64,000 nt of DNA. It comes from Selenomonadales bacterium (GTDB lineage: Bacteria; Bacillota; Negativicutes; Sporomusales; UBA7701). This document shows, in pieces, positions 25,743 through 34,719 of the stretch (the first letter of the stretch is position 1; the number at the start of each line of letters is the position of its first letter). The translations under genes and the position numbers were made by a program. The notes under the pieces are model-generated. The model made no database searches, had not been told where the DNA came from, and was given only the letters and a program-made list of their open reading frames with translations. The stretch lies in the NCBI GenBank assembly GCA_029976065.1, contig JARKNV010000080.1, forward strand, positions 1 to 64,000, in the 5' to 3' direction.

Positions 25743-26678
25743 ATGTATTTCTTCGTTCTTTTCGCCGGCGGGCTCGGTCTCCTGGCCGGCGGCCTTTGGG
25801 TTATGCGGCATGGCCTGCGGCAGGTCTTCTCCCCCGCCCTGGCCGGCCTGCTGGGCCGGCTGACGCTTACGCCGTGGCGCGGCCTGCTGGCGGGTGCGGC
25901 CGGAGCGGCCCTGATGCAGAGCAGCACCGCTCTCACCCTGTCCACGGTGGGGCTGGTGAGCGCCGAGTACCTCACGTTTCGACAAGGGCTCGGCCTGGTG
26001 CTGGGAGCGAACATCGGCACCTGCTCGACCGTCGGCCTGCTGGCGCTGGAACCGCCCCGCGAGGTGCTGCTGGCGCTGCTGGCAGCCGCGGTGCTGGCGG
26101 CCGCCCTCTGCCGGCGGCTGCGGCCCGCGGCGCTGGCGGTATGCGGCCTGCTGGCGATGCTGACCGGCGTACAGCTGCTGTCCGGCGCCCTCGCCGGCCT
26201 GACGGCGGCGGACACCGTCGTCACCTGGCTGGCGGCGGCGGGACGGAACCCGTTCGCCGGCATCGGCGGCGGCATCCTGCTCACATTCCTGTTCCAGTCC
26301 AGCAGCGCGGCCACCGGGCTGATGATGGCAATGGCCGGTGAAGGGGCGATCGATCTGACGGCCGCCGCTTACGGCGTTTATGGCAACAACATCGGCTCGT
26401 GCCTGTCGTCGCTGGTCGTGGGCGCGGCGGCGCCGCTGGCGGCCAAGCGGGTAGCGATGGCCCACATCTTTCTCAACCTGGCGGGGGTGATGGTATTCTT
26501 CCCGTTCACCGCGCTGCTGGTAAAAGCCGCGGCGCTGGCAACGAACGATTTCGCCGCCCGGGTGGCGGTGATGCATACCCTGTTTAACCTGATTTCCTCG
26601 CTGGCGGTTCTCCCGTTTACCCGCGGGTTCGCTTCACTGATCACCCTGCTTGTCCCGGGACCGAAGAGCGGCGCCTGA
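25743..26678 (+). CDS. Na/Pi-cotransporter family protein
   Basis: 311-residue polytopic membrane protein of the NptA/PhoU-less Na/Pi cotransporter family. The two inverted-repeat signature motifs are present (ALMQSSTALTLS near residue 58 and FLFQSSSAATG near 185), as are the GANIGT and GNNIGS loops. It would move phosphate with sodium. The start has GGAGG 6 bases upstream. It is convergent with the metal ABC permease, overlapping by 45 bp. Confidence 0.88.
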   Translation: MYFFVLFAGGLGLLAGGLWVMRHGLRQVFSPALAGLLGRLTLTPWRGLLAGAAGAALMQSSTALTLSTVGLVSAEYLTFRQGLGLVLGANIGTCSTVGLLALEPPREVLLALLAAAVLAAALCRRLRPAALAVCGLLAMLTGVQLLSGALAGLTAADTVVTWLAAAGRNPFAGIGGGILLTFLFQSSSAATGLMMAMAGEGAIDLTAAAYGVYGNNIGSCLSSLVVGAAAPLAAKRVAMAHIFLNLAGVMVFFPFTALLVKAAALATNDFAARVAVMHTLFNLISSLAVLPFTRGFASLITLLVPGPKSGA

Positions 26679-27494
26679 CCGGGCGGCGCCTGTCCCGAAG
26701 CTGCGGCCCGCGGCGAAAAGGGTGGCGAGGTAGACGGCGACGGCGGTGATGACGATGGTTCCGCCGGGAGCGATGTCGAGGTAAAAGGAGAGAAGGAGCC
26801 CGCCGGCGACGGCGAGGACGGAAAAGGCCACCGCCCAGGCCAATGTCGCCCGGAAGCCGCGCCGCAGGAGATGGGCGGTAGCCACGGGGATGACCATCAG
26901 GGCGCTGACGAGCAGGATGCCTACGACCCGCATGCCGACGACGACGACGAGGGCGGTGAGGACGCTGAGGAGGACGCCGAAGAGACCGGTGTTGATGCCG
27001 GAAACCCGGGCGATATCTTCGTCGAACACCATGAGGACGAGCCGGTCGAACAGCACGGCAACGATGACGGCCGCCGCGCAGCCGCACACGGCGATGAGGA
27101 CGAGGTCCCGGACGGTGACGGTGAGGATGCTGCCGAACAGGACGCCGAGCAAGTTCGTGCCGGGAGTGCGGGCCATGCTGCTGAATATGACGGCCAGGGC
27201 GATGCCGGTATAGAACATGATGGCAAGGGCGGTATCGGCGTGGTGGGCATGGCGGCGGCGGATGAATTCGATGGCGCCGGCGCCGAGCATGGTGACGGCG
27301 GCGGCGGCGGCGGTGGGGTAAACACCCACAAGGTAGCCGCCCATTACGCCGGCAAAGGCTATGTGGCCGAGGCCGTCGCCGATGAGCGCCTGGCGGCGGA
27401 CGACCACGAACATGCCGATAAGCGGGCAGACGACCGCAGTGATGAGGCCGGCGGCCATGGCCCGCTGCAAAAAGTCATAGTGGAAGAAATCCAT
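26634..27494 (-). CDS. ZnuB-like metal ABC transporter permease
   Basis: 286-residue ABC-3 family permease with about eight membrane helices. The N-terminus (MDFFHYDFLQRAMAAG) and the segments RRQALIGDGLGHIAFAGV and GINTG are typical for zinc or manganese importers. It is paired with the ATPase gene 13 bp upstream. No substrate-binding protein gene or Fur/Zur-type regulator is adjacent. Zinc or manganese is the likely substrate. Confidence 0.9.
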   Translation of the reverse strand: MDFFHYDFLQRAMAAGLITAVVCPLIGMFVVVRRQALIGDGLGHIAFAGVMGGYLVGVYPTAAAAAVTMLGAGAIEFIRRRHAHHADTALAIMFYTGIALAVIFSSMARTPGTNLLGVLFGSILTVTVRDLVLIAVCGCAAAVIVAVLFDRLVLMVFDEDIARVSGINTGLFGVLLSVLTALVVVVGMRVVGILLVSALMVIPVATAHLLRRGFRATLAWAVAFSVLAVAGGLLLSFYLDIAPGGTIVITAVAVYLATLFAAGRSFGTGAARSGAALRSRDKQGDQ

Positions 27495-27507
27495 GGTCTT
27501 CGTCCTC

Positions 27508-28230
27508 TCAGCCTGAGTAATATAAAAGGTGTGGCTCCTGGGCGTGGACGCGGCGGAATTCGGCGCAGTCGCCCAGGAAACACAGCCCCTTGTTGATGCA
27601 CGCCACCCGGGTCGCCCAGCGCGTGACCTTGTCGATGTCGTGGGAAACGGTGACGACAGTGATGCCGAGGCTCTGGTTAAGCTGGCCGAGCAGGCCGTAT
27701 ATCTTCGTGCTTGTGTCGAAATCGACGCCGCTGGTAGGCTCGTCAAGAAGCAACAGCCGGGGATTTCCGGCCAAGGCCCTGGCCACCATCACCCGCTGCT
27801 GCTGGCCGCCGGAAAGTTCGCCCACCCGCCGGTCCCGGTAAGCTTCGAGGTCCACCATGGCCAGCATATGGTCGACGATATGGCGGGCGGCATCCCGGGA
27901 CAAGTTCTTCTGCCGGCCGGTCACCAGCCCGAGAGCGACGATTTCGGCGACGGTGGCGGGAAAGCCGGCGGTGTTGCGGGCGAAGTTCTGGGGAATATAG
28001 CCGATATCGCCGGCGGCGCGGGCTTCGTCGGCCGTGCGGCCCGCTACGGTCACCTGGCCGCAATCCGGCTTCAGGAGGCCGGCCACCAGCTTGAGCATCG
28101 TGCTCTTGCCGGCGCCGTTCGGCCCGACCACGGCGATGAATTCGCCGGCGTCCACCGCCAGGGAAAGGCCGCGCAGGACGGTGTTATCGCCGTATGAATA
28201 TGTCACGTCGGTAAGTTTGATATCATACAT
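27508..28230 (-). CDS. ZnuC-like metal ABC transporter ATP-binding protein
   Basis: 240-residue ABC ATPase from the ATG at 28230 (MYDIKL; AGGAG 9 bases upstream). Walker A GPNGAGKST, the Q-loop PQNFARN, signature LSGGQQQR and Walker B LLLLDEPTSG are all intact, with the switch histidine in VSHD. It works with the permease immediately downstream. Confidence 0.92.
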   Translation of the reverse strand: MYDIKLTDVTYSYGDNTVLRGLSLAVDAGEFIAVVGPNGAGKSTMLKLVAGLLKPDCGQVTVAGRTADEARAAGDIGYIPQNFARNTAGFPATVAEIVALGLVTGRQKNLSRDAARHIVDHMLAMVDLEAYRDRRVGELSGGQQQRVMVARALAGNPRLLLLDEPTSGVDFDTSTKIYGLLGQLNQSLGITVVTVSHDIDKVTRWATRVACINKGLCFLGDCAEFRRVHAQEPHLLYYSG

Positions 28231-28295
28231 TCGAGGCATCTCCTGTAACCGGAAGGCTGCGTATGCCGTCAGCCGGTAAACATTATTCCCTGCAT

Positions 28296-30017
28296 TCAGC
28301 CCTTGATTCCCAGTTCGCCGTGATCGGCCGCCCGGGCGTAGACGCCGCCCCGGGCCATAAGCTCGGCGTGGGTGCCGCTCTCGGCGATCTGGCCGCCTGT
28401 CAGATAGATGATCTTGTCCGATGCCAGCAGGGTCGAGAGGTGGTGGGTGATTATGAAGGTGGTGCGTCCGATGCTGACGTTGCGGATGGCGGCCATGACC
28501 TGCTTTTCGGCATGGCTGTCGAGGGCGGCGGTCGGCTCGTCCAACAGGAGGATCGCCGGTTCGAGGATGATGGCCCGCGCCAGGGCGATGCGCTGCCGCT
28601 GGCCGCCGGACAGGTTGGCGCCCAGTTCGCCCACCGGGGTGTCATAGCCGCGGGGCAGTTCCATGATGAAATCGTGGGCATTGGCTAGGCGGGCGGCGTG
28701 CTCCACCTGGGTATAGGTGGCCGCGGGCCGGCCGTAACGGATATTTTCGAGGATGCTGGCGTTGAACAGGACCGGATTCTGCTGGATGAAGCCGATCTGG
28801 TGGCGCAGGGCGCTGATCTTGAGGCTGCGGATGTCGACGCCGTCGAGGTAGATCGCCCCGGTGGCCGGGTCGTAAAAACGCAGCAGCAGGTTGGCGAACG
28901 ACGACTTGCCGGCGCCGCTCGGGCCGACGACGGCGATGACGTCGCCGGGATCGGCAATCAGGCTGATGTCTTTGAGCACGTCGCCCCCGGTGGGATAACG
29001 GAAGGAGACGTCCCGGAATTCCACCCGCCCGGTGGCTTCGTCCAGGTCGAGGTGGCCGTCGACGACAGTATGGGGCTGGCGGTCGAGGTCGTGAATGCGT
29101 TCCCAGGCCACCATCCCCATCTTCATGCTGGAGAAGGCCTGGGTTATCTTCCGCACCGGGGCCGGCACGTTGATGATATAGACGAGAAACGCGAACATGC
29201 CGCCGATGGTGAGATCGCCGTCTATGACCTCGCGGCCGCCGAACCAGATGATTACCGTGAGGCCGATGGCGGCGAGAAACTCAACCAGCGGTATCAGCAG
29301 TGCGTTGAGGCGCTGGACATGGAAATAATCCTGGGCCGCTTCGTGAATCTGGTCGCGGAATTTTTCGTACTCATAATCCTCGCGGACATAGCTCTGGACC
29401 ATCATCACCGACAGAATCGCCTGGTGGAGCAGGCTGGTCATTTTGGCCATCGTCTGTTCCAGCAGGCCGCCGAGGTCGGCCAGCTTGCGGTTGAAATGGC
29501 TGATGGCGACGACGATGAACGGCAAGGTGACGAAAGTTACCAGCGCCAGCTGCCAGTCGAAGTAGATCATGATAACAAGGATGGCGAGCAGGTTGAGCGA
29601 TTCGACGACAAGGTCGGGAACGCCCACGGCGACGGCCTGCTGGATCAGCAGCAGGTCGTTGGTGAAGTAGGAAACGATATTGCCGGTGGACGTGTTGACG
29701 AAGTAGCTGTAGTCGAGCGAGTGCAGCCGCGCGAACATGGCTGCGCGCATGCGGGCAATCATCGTGCTGCCGGCTTTGGCCATATTGTAGCCGTAAAAAA
29801 AGTAAAACACGCCCCGGATTAAATAGAGGACGACGATCCCGGCGACGATGATGTCGAGATGTCTAAAATCCGCGCTCTCCAAAGCGCCGTCGATGAGGAA
29901 CTTGATGATGACGGGCGCCGCCAGACCGGCTGCCGAGGCAATGATGAAACAAGCCACGGCGACCGTCGTCAGCAACCAGAAGGGAACAACGAATTTTTCC
30001 CAGTAGAATTGAAACAT
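28296..30017 (-). CDS. ABC exporter (fused permease and ATPase, MsbA-like)
   Basis: 573-residue half-transporter with six N-terminal membrane helices (about 1-300) and a C-terminal nucleotide-binding domain. Walker A GPSGAGKSS, signature LSGGQRQR and Walker B LLLDEPTAALD are present. Such homodimers export lipids, drugs or peptides; the substrate is not evident. It lies upstream of the metal ABC genes with 65 bp between, but is probably functionally separate. Confidence 0.92.
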   Translation of the reverse strand: MFQFYWEKFVVPFWLLTTVAVACFIIASAAGLAAPVIIKFLIDGALESADFRHLDIIVAGIVVLYLIRGVFYFFYGYNMAKAGSTMIARMRAAMFARLHSLDYSYFVNTSTGNIVSYFTNDLLLIQQAVAVGVPDLVVESLNLLAILVIMIYFDWQLALVTFVTLPFIVVAISHFNRKLADLGGLLEQTMAKMTSLLHQAILSVMMVQSYVREDYEYEKFRDQIHEAAQDYFHVQRLNALLIPLVEFLAAIGLTVIIWFGGREVIDGDLTIGGMFAFLVYIINVPAPVRKITQAFSSMKMGMVAWERIHDLDRQPHTVVDGHLDLDEATGRVEFRDVSFRYPTGGDVLKDISLIADPGDVIAVVGPSGAGKSSFANLLLRFYDPATGAIYLDGVDIRSLKISALRHQIGFIQQNPVLFNASILENIRYGRPAATYTQVEHAARLANAHDFIMELPRGYDTPVGELGANLSGGQRQRIALARAIILEPAILLLDEPTAALDSHAEKQVMAAIRNVSIGRTTFIITHHLSTLLASDKIIYLTGGQIAESGTHAELMARGGVYARAADHGELGIKG

Positions 30018-30159
30018 TACGCCTCCGGCGCGGCTGCCGCCCGTTACACCCCGGTGTTGGGCCGTTTTTCCGGCAACCGCAACCCCTATTAATCTTCGAC
30101 GAATGGCCCGTTATAAAACATAAATACCATCCTCGCAGGCAAAATCCCTGCGCGGAAAA

Positions 30160-30186
30160 ATAAAATCGGGAGGCATATGCCTCCCA
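30160..30186 (-). terminator. Intrinsic terminator of the NlpC/P60 gene
   Basis: A perfect 9-bp stem (GGGAGGCAT) followed on the minus strand by ATTTTATTTTT. Confidence 0.85.
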
Positions 30187-30193
30187 ACTGCGA

Positions 30194-30856
30194 TTAAACC
30201 CTTCGTGCGCCGACATAGCGGGGTCCCCAGTAACCGTCCGCCAGACGGTCAATTGCGACGCCGCGGCTGGAAGTGGCGCTGATGAATTTGCCCTCGCCGA
30301 GGTAAATACCCACATGGGACACGCCTTCAGCGTAGGTGGTGAAAAAGACCAAATCCCCCGGCCTGAGGTGGGCCTTGGAAACCGGCCTGCCTAAGCCGTA
30401 CTGTTCATCCGCCATGCGGGGAAGCCCTATGCCGTACCGGGCATAAACGTAGCGGGTGAAGCCGGAGCAATCGAAACCGTCCGGAGTGTTGCCGCCGAAA
30501 ACGTACGGTACGCCGACAAACCGCATCGCGGTCTGGAGAACATTTCTGACGGTCGTGACCGAACCGTCGCGGCTGACGGGGATATCGCGCCCCATGAGCG
30601 CCCGGTAGGTTTCCGAACCGACAACGCCGTCCGCGTCGAGACCGCGGTCTTTCTGGAACGCCATGACGGCCGCCGTGGTCATCGACCCGAACTCGCCATC
30701 GGCCGGGCCGGCGTCATAACCGAGTGCGCCGAGCTTGGCCTGAACCTGGGCCACGTCCTGGCCACTGTCGCCTTCCTCAAGAGCAGCGGCGTAGGCCATG
30801 GTGGACATGGAAAAAAGCAACAAACACAAAACAAAACAACGCCAGACTATCCGCAT
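30194..30856 (-). CDS. Secreted NlpC/P60 peptidoglycan hydrolase with PG-binding domain
   Basis: 220-residue exported cell-wall endopeptidase from the ATG at 30856 (GAGAGGAG upstream). A signal peptide of about 24 residues ends at AYA|A, then a peptidoglycan_binding_1 domain (residues about 27-90, with GDSGQDVAQVQAKLGALGY), then the NlpC/P60 domain. The catalytic cysteine is C130 (FDCSGF) and the histidine is H181 (SHVGIYLG). A c-di-AMP riboswitch precedes it, a pairing known from other Firmicutes where wall hydrolases are controlled by this messenger. Confidence 0.94.
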   Translation of the reverse strand: MRIVWRCFVLCLLLFSMSTMAYAAALEEGDSGQDVAQVQAKLGALGYDAGPADGEFGSMTTAAVMAFQKDRGLDADGVVGSETYRALMGRDIPVSRDGSVTTVRNVLQTAMRFVGVPYVFGGNTPDGFDCSGFTRYVYARYGIGLPRMADEQYGLGRPVSKAHLRPGDLVFFTTYAEGVSHVGIYLGEGKFISATSSRGVAIDRLADGYWGPRYVGARRV

Positions 30857-30892
30857 GCGGTCTCCTCTCAAAAGCCTCCTGAAGCTGGCCCG

Positions 30893-31034
30893 CCGGCATA
30901 AGCCGCGTGCCCGTTCAGGGAGTTTCGTCGCCTCGGGGATTAGCTGTCGGGTTAGGACGAGAGGAACCGCCCTTCTGTTGGAACAGATTCACCCCTGTAT
31001 CTAGTGGTTCTCCCCTACCTGGATAGGATTCGGC
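30893..31034 (-). promoter_or_regulatory. Cyclic-di-AMP riboswitch (ydaO/yuaA class)
   Basis: The minus strand carries the aptamer landmarks: GAATCCTATCCAGGTAGGGG, then ACAGGGGTGAATCTGTTCC, then GGGCGGTTCCTCTCG, then AACCCGACAGCTAATCCCCG and AGGCG. The CCGACAGCTAA...GAGGCG block is diagnostic of this class. No T-tract terminator separates it from the gene, so control may act on translation or by another mechanism. In this class ligand binding usually turns expression off. The -10 box TATAAT lies at 31037-31042. Confidence 0.92.
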
Positions 31035-31036
31035 GC

Positions 31037-31098
31037 ATTATATTGTAATTTTTTATTCTACAATGATTGGAAAATTCCTTTTTTGTTAGGAAAATTCC
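31037..31098 (-). promoter_or_regulatory. Promoter region with tandem GGAAAATTCC palindromes
   Basis: TATAAT (31042-31037 on the minus strand) is about 20 bases upstream of the aptamer's conserved core; a TTGTAG is 15 bases further up. Two copies of GGAAAATTCCTT, each containing a near-palindrome, start at 31069 and 31089, exactly 20 bp apart (two helical turns). They may bind a dimeric regulator. Confidence 0.45.
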
Positions 31099-31108
31099 TT
31101 TCTGTTAC

Positions 31109-31154
31109 TAAAAAAAGCAGAGGGACACCGGTTAATCTCCTGACCGGGCCCTCT
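31109..31154 (-). terminator. Intrinsic terminator of the DUF438 gene
   Basis: On the minus strand, GAGGG and the inner ACCGG-type stem pair with CCGGT and CCCTC, followed by TGCTTTTTTT. Confidence 0.8.
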
Positions 31155-31161
31155 TTTGCGT

Positions 31162-32388
31162 TCAATCCGCTATCCGTTTCTCGCCGGTAATGGCCTGCAG
31201 CGGCTTTATATCCTGGGTAACCTCCAGCACACCGGCAAAATCGCCGGCCTCGTCCCTCACTGCGAAATAGCGGATATATACATACTTCCCGCCGAGGAAC
31301 AGCCAGAAATCCTCCTGCTCCTTCGCGCCGCTTTTAAGTTCCGCGACGATTTGCTCCACGATATGAACACTTGCCGGCGGGTGGCAGTTTTCCACCTTGC
31401 GGCCGATGATTGTCCTGGTACGGGGGAATATCCGCTCCTTGCCGCCGGAAAAGAATTTGACCGCGCCGTCCTTGTCCACGTAGGTGACGTCGACGGGCAG
31501 GTGGCTGAAAATGAGCTCTATTTCCCGGGGCGTAAGAACGCCTGTGGCGAATTTGATGTAGCCTCCCGCGTTCCCGTCGGCGAGCTTGCCGCGTCCGACG
31601 GTCACATTGGCATGCACCGGTTTCCAGCCTTTTTGGGGCTCGACGAGGCAGTAGCCGATCTCGTCGCTGTCGCGCAGCACCTGGACCCACTCGTCCTCGG
31701 TCAGCGTTTGCAGCGCCATCGGGAAAAGAATCTTTTCCTCCTTGAATATCATCTCGCCGATCTGGGCAATCGCTTCCTCCGCCTTGGCGACAAGCCCTTC
31801 CCGCCCGGCCGGGCTATCATCGCCGAGCGCCTGCTTTGCCTCCTTGAGCAGCCCCCTGATTTTATCGTCAACCCCCCACATGACCTTGGGAGGCCCGGTA
31901 ATGTCATACTTCTCCAGGAAGGGAAACACCAGGTCTTCCTTCCGCCGGTAATGTTTATCCACATCCCATAACAGATTTAGTTTTTCGGCTAGTTCCAGGA
32001 GCGCCGCTTGCTCGCCGCCGGCGGCCGGCCGGGCAAGGTTTTCCAGCGCGGGCCTTATCTCCTGGCCGATCAGCTTCTCGATCGCCCGGTTCTCGGCCAT
32101 GAACACCGCGACCGGGTGACCTGCGGGCACGTCAAGTTCGGGATTCTTCGCCAGCGCATCCCGAAACACGGCGGCATGCACATCGCACAGCCGCTCGACT
32201 TCTTTTACCGGCAGACCTTCGTTGATGAGGCTCTGCTCGATCAGCGACAGCTCCGCCGGGTCGAGGTCGCCGGCGATCGCGTCGAACTTGCCTTTCACCT
32301 CGGCGACTGGCTTGCCGGCGTGCAGCTCGCGGATGATTTCTTTAACCGCCTTTTGCCTGTACTCCCGGTTCTTGATCAGTTCGCTCAT
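31162..32388 (-). CDS. DUF438 / hemerythrin / PAS domain protein
   Basis: 408-residue cytoplasmic protein from the ATG at 32388 (GGAGGTAAG directly upstream). It has an N-terminal DUF438 domain (about 1-80), a central hemerythrin-like four-helix region with iron-binding type His/Glu residues (DKHYRRKEDLVFPFLEKY, FKEEKILFPMAL) and a C-terminal PAS-like domain (about 280-400, with GRKVENCHPP). The architecture suggests oxygen, NO or redox sensing. It is divergent from the two-component system at 32729, which may be linked to it. Confidence 0.9.
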   Translation of the reverse strand: MSELIKNREYRQKAVKEIIRELHAGKPVAEVKGKFDAIAGDLDPAELSLIEQSLINEGLPVKEVERLCDVHAAVFRDALAKNPELDVPAGHPVAVFMAENRAIEKLIGQEIRPALENLARPAAGGEQAALLELAEKLNLLWDVDKHYRRKEDLVFPFLEKYDITGPPKVMWGVDDKIRGLLKEAKQALGDDSPAGREGLVAKAEEAIAQIGEMIFKEEKILFPMALQTLTEDEWVQVLRDSDEIGYCLVEPQKGWKPVHANVTVGRGKLADGNAGGYIKFATGVLTPREIELIFSHLPVDVTYVDKDGAVKFFSGGKERIFPRTRTIIGRKVENCHPPASVHIVEQIVAELKSGAKEQEDFWLFLGGKYVYIRYFAVRDEAGDFAGVLEVTQDIKPLQAITGEKRIAD

Positions 32389-32390
32389 AC

Positions 32391-32582
32391 TTACCTCCAG
32401 TTGTGGTCCGATTGTATCAGAGCCAGCATTTCCACAACCATATTTTCCGCCGCCGCCGGGCATCTCATGCAACCGGTTTCCGCCGTCCGCCCGCAGTCCG
32501 TCGCGTCAGCGATAAAAGTGCCGGCTACTGAATCGGAAGCGATTTGGCTGGAAAATTGCTTGAATTGCTCATTTTCGGGCAA
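32391..32582 (-). CDS. Possible 63-residue protein upstream of the DUF438 gene
   Basis: A short open frame starting at TTG, with TGCMRCPAAAENMVVEML in its C-terminal half; a C-x-x-C-P-A pattern like this occurs in DUF1858-type small domains. Its TAA stop overlaps the GGAGGTAAG ribosome-binding site of the DUF438 gene, which could couple translation. There is no obvious ribosome-binding site of its own, and a TGATACAAT extended -10 lies inside it, so it may instead be promoter sequence. Low confidence. Confidence 0.25.
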   Translation of the reverse strand: MPENEQFKQFSSQIASDSVAGTFIADATDCGRTAETGCMRCPAAAENMVVEMLALIQSDHNWR

Positions 32583-32617
32583 TTTTTTTCATTTTCCCGG
32601 CCTTAAATCGCTCAATC

Positions 32618-32654
32618 TTGGAATTTTATTAGAAATATTAAATGCAATTCCAAG
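32618..32654. promoter_or_regulatory. Inverted repeat upstream of the response-regulator gene
   Basis: CTTGGAATT at 32618-32626 and its exact complement AATTCCAAG at 32646-32654, 19 bases apart. The right arm lies just upstream of a TACAAT -10 box at about 32667, placing it at a position suited to control of the two-component operon. Confidence 0.45.
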
Positions 32655-32728
32655 AAATATCTTCTACAATAAGAATGACAAGATGCTCCAAGGATGGCTA
32701 AAAAACTACGGTATCGGTAGAGGATCGC

Positions 32729-33388
32729 ATGAAGCTTTTGTTAGTCGAAGACAACAGAAAACTGGTCGAAGCCTTGAGCCATGTTCTCAAAACAAACGGT
32801 TACGCAGTCGATTCCGCCCTGGACGGCGAAACGGGCTTTGAAATGGCGGTCAGCGGCGTTTACGACATCATCGTTCTTGACCTGATGCTGCCGCTTATGG
32901 ACGGCATGGCCTTTCTGAAAGAGTTCCGCAGCCTGGGTTTCCATTCCCCCGTCCTTATCCTTACAGCCAAGGATTCTCCCAAGGACCGGGTTGAAGGTCT
33001 GGACGCCGGCGCCGACGACTACCTCGTCAAACCGTTCTTCACCGAGGAGCTGCTGGCCCGGCTGCGCGCCCTGACGAGAAGAAAGGGCAAAGACCTGGTG
33101 GGCGATATCATCTCTGTCGATGGCCTGACGCTCAAGCCTTTGCTCGGCGAGGTCATCAAGGGCGATGAAACCATTCACCTGACGGTGAAGGAATCGCTGC
33201 TGCTGGAACTGCTGATGCGCAATCACGGCCAGGTCGTCCCCAAGGAACGGATAATGGAAAAGGTCTGGGGCTATAACGTCGACACCGATATCGCCAGCGT
33301 CGATCTCTATATTTATTATCTGCGCAAGAAGCTCAATATCCCCAACATCAAAACCGTTCGGGGGGTGGGCTACTACTTCCATGGGTAA
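32729..33388 (+). CDS. OmpR-family response regulator
   Basis: 219 residues: receiver domain with phospho-acceptor Asp51 (IIVLDLMLPLMDG), the TAKD threonine and the KPF lysine, then a winged-helix DNA-binding domain (about 125-219) ending RGVGYYF. Its stop overlaps the start of the histidine kinase gene by 8 bp, so the pair is co-translated. Confidence 0.95.
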   Translation: MKLLLVEDNRKLVEALSHVLKTNGYAVDSALDGETGFEMAVSGVYDIIVLDLMLPLMDGMAFLKEFRSLGFHSPVLILTAKDSPKDRVEGLDAGADDYLVKPFFTEELLARLRALTRRKGKDLVGDIISVDGLTLKPLLGEVIKGDETIHLTVKESLLLELLMRNHGQVVPKERIMEKVWGYNVDTDIASVDLYIYYLRKKLNIPNIKTVRGVGYYFHG

Positions 33389-34685
33389 CAGACTGATAAA
33401 CAAATTGCATCGCCGGCTTACGCTCGTCAACGTGACGATTATTCTCCTCCTGTTCGTCGTCCTCACCGTCGGCGCCTACTCTTTCTTTCAGTACGACATG
33501 AACAGACGAACGGATGAATTCGCAAGCAAACTCGAAGCCGGCATCAAGGACGGCCGGATTGTCGACCTGCCGCAATACAAAGACCACAACGCCGGAAAGC
33601 CTCCCCGCAAGCCGGGGAGCCCCCCCGGCCCTCCGCCCGGATTCCCGCCCGGCCCTCCGCCCGGGCTGAATTTCTTTTTCGTCAAAACCTCGCCAGAGGG
33701 AGCCGTCACTTTCCAGTCGTCCGGGCAGCCGTTCGGAAATCGGGACCTGGCCGCACTCGTGGACCAGGTGATGAAGGATACGGGCCCCCAAGGGGCAACC
33801 TCTTTCGGCCAGGGCCGCTACGGTTTTTATAAATCCTCCCTGGGCGGACAGGCAGGGATGCTGATAATATTCCACGACATGCAGCAGGACTACGATATGC
33901 TGCGCCTCCTCGTGACCGCCCTGACCGTTGTCGGCGCCATTTGTTCGCTGCTTTCGTTCGCCGCCAGCTTCTTCATGGCCCGGCGGGCGATCGGCCCCAT
34001 CCGGGAAGCTTGGCGGCAACAAAGCAATTTCCTCTCCGACGCGTCCCATGAGCTACGCACCCCGCTTGCCGTCATCCAAACAAACCTCGATATCGCGATG
34101 GACAATAAAGACGAGACGATCGATAGCCAATACAAGTGGCTGTCGAATATCCGCGAAGAAACCGCCCATATGGCTAGGCTGGTCGATTCCCTCCTTTTTC
34201 TCGCCCGGGCCGACTCCAACCAGCAGCCGCTCGAACTGAAGCCGTTCTCCCTCGCTACGGCCCTGGAACGGGCCGCCGCTCCGTTCGAGCCGCTGGCCGC
34301 CGCCAAGCAGATCGCCCTCACCTACCCGACCGGCGGGTCCTTCAGCGCCTATGGCGACGAAGCGCGCATCAAGCAGGTGATCGGCATCCTGCTGGACAAC
34401 GCCATCAAGCATACGCCCCCTGACGGCACGGTAACGGCCACGTTGGCGCTCGCCGGGCCGAAAACGGTGCTGACTGTCAGCGACACCGGCGAAGGAATCG
34501 CCGCCGAGTACCATGACAAAATCTTCGACCGCTTCTTCCAGGTCGACAAGTCCCGCAACGATAGCGGCGCCGGCCTCGGGCTGGCGATCGCCAAATGGAT
34601 CGTCGAACGGCACACAGGCACGATCGAGGTCAGAAGCGCCCCCGGCGCGGGAACGGCTTTTATCGTCAGCCTGCCGTGGAAATGA
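33381..34685 (+). CDS. Sensor histidine kinase with proline-rich sensor segment
   Basis: 434 residues. A first membrane helix is at about 14-36, and an extracytoplasmic region follows to about 172 containing a proline/glycine-rich stretch at residues 73-95 (repeats of PPGPPPG). A second helix is at about 175-200. The DHp domain has His223 (SHELRTPL), then the ATPase domain with N-box (LLDNAIKHTP), G1 (DTGEGI) and G2 (GAGLGLAI). It partners the response regulator just upstream. The signal is unknown. Confidence 0.93.
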   Translation: MGNRLINKLHRRLTLVNVTIILLLFVVLTVGAYSFFQYDMNRRTDEFASKLEAGIKDGRIVDLPQYKDHNAGKPPRKPGSPPGPPPGFPPGPPPGLNFFFVKTSPEGAVTFQSSGQPFGNRDLAALVDQVMKDTGPQGATSFGQGRYGFYKSSLGGQAGMLIIFHDMQQDYDMLRLLVTALTVVGAICSLLSFAASFFMARRAIGPIREAWRQQSNFLSDASHELRTPLAVIQTNLDIAMDNKDETIDSQYKWLSNIREETAHMARLVDSLLFLARADSNQQPLELKPFSLATALERAAAPFEPLAAAKQIALTYPTGGSFSAYGDEARIKQVIGILLDNAIKHTPPDGTVTATLALAGPKTVLTVSDTGEGIAAEYHDKIFDRFFQVDKSRNDSGAGLGLAIAKWIVERHTGTIEVRSAPGAGTAFIVSLPWK

Positions 34686-34719
34686 TGCTTCATTCGCACC
34701 GGTTAAGGATAATCCCAAA

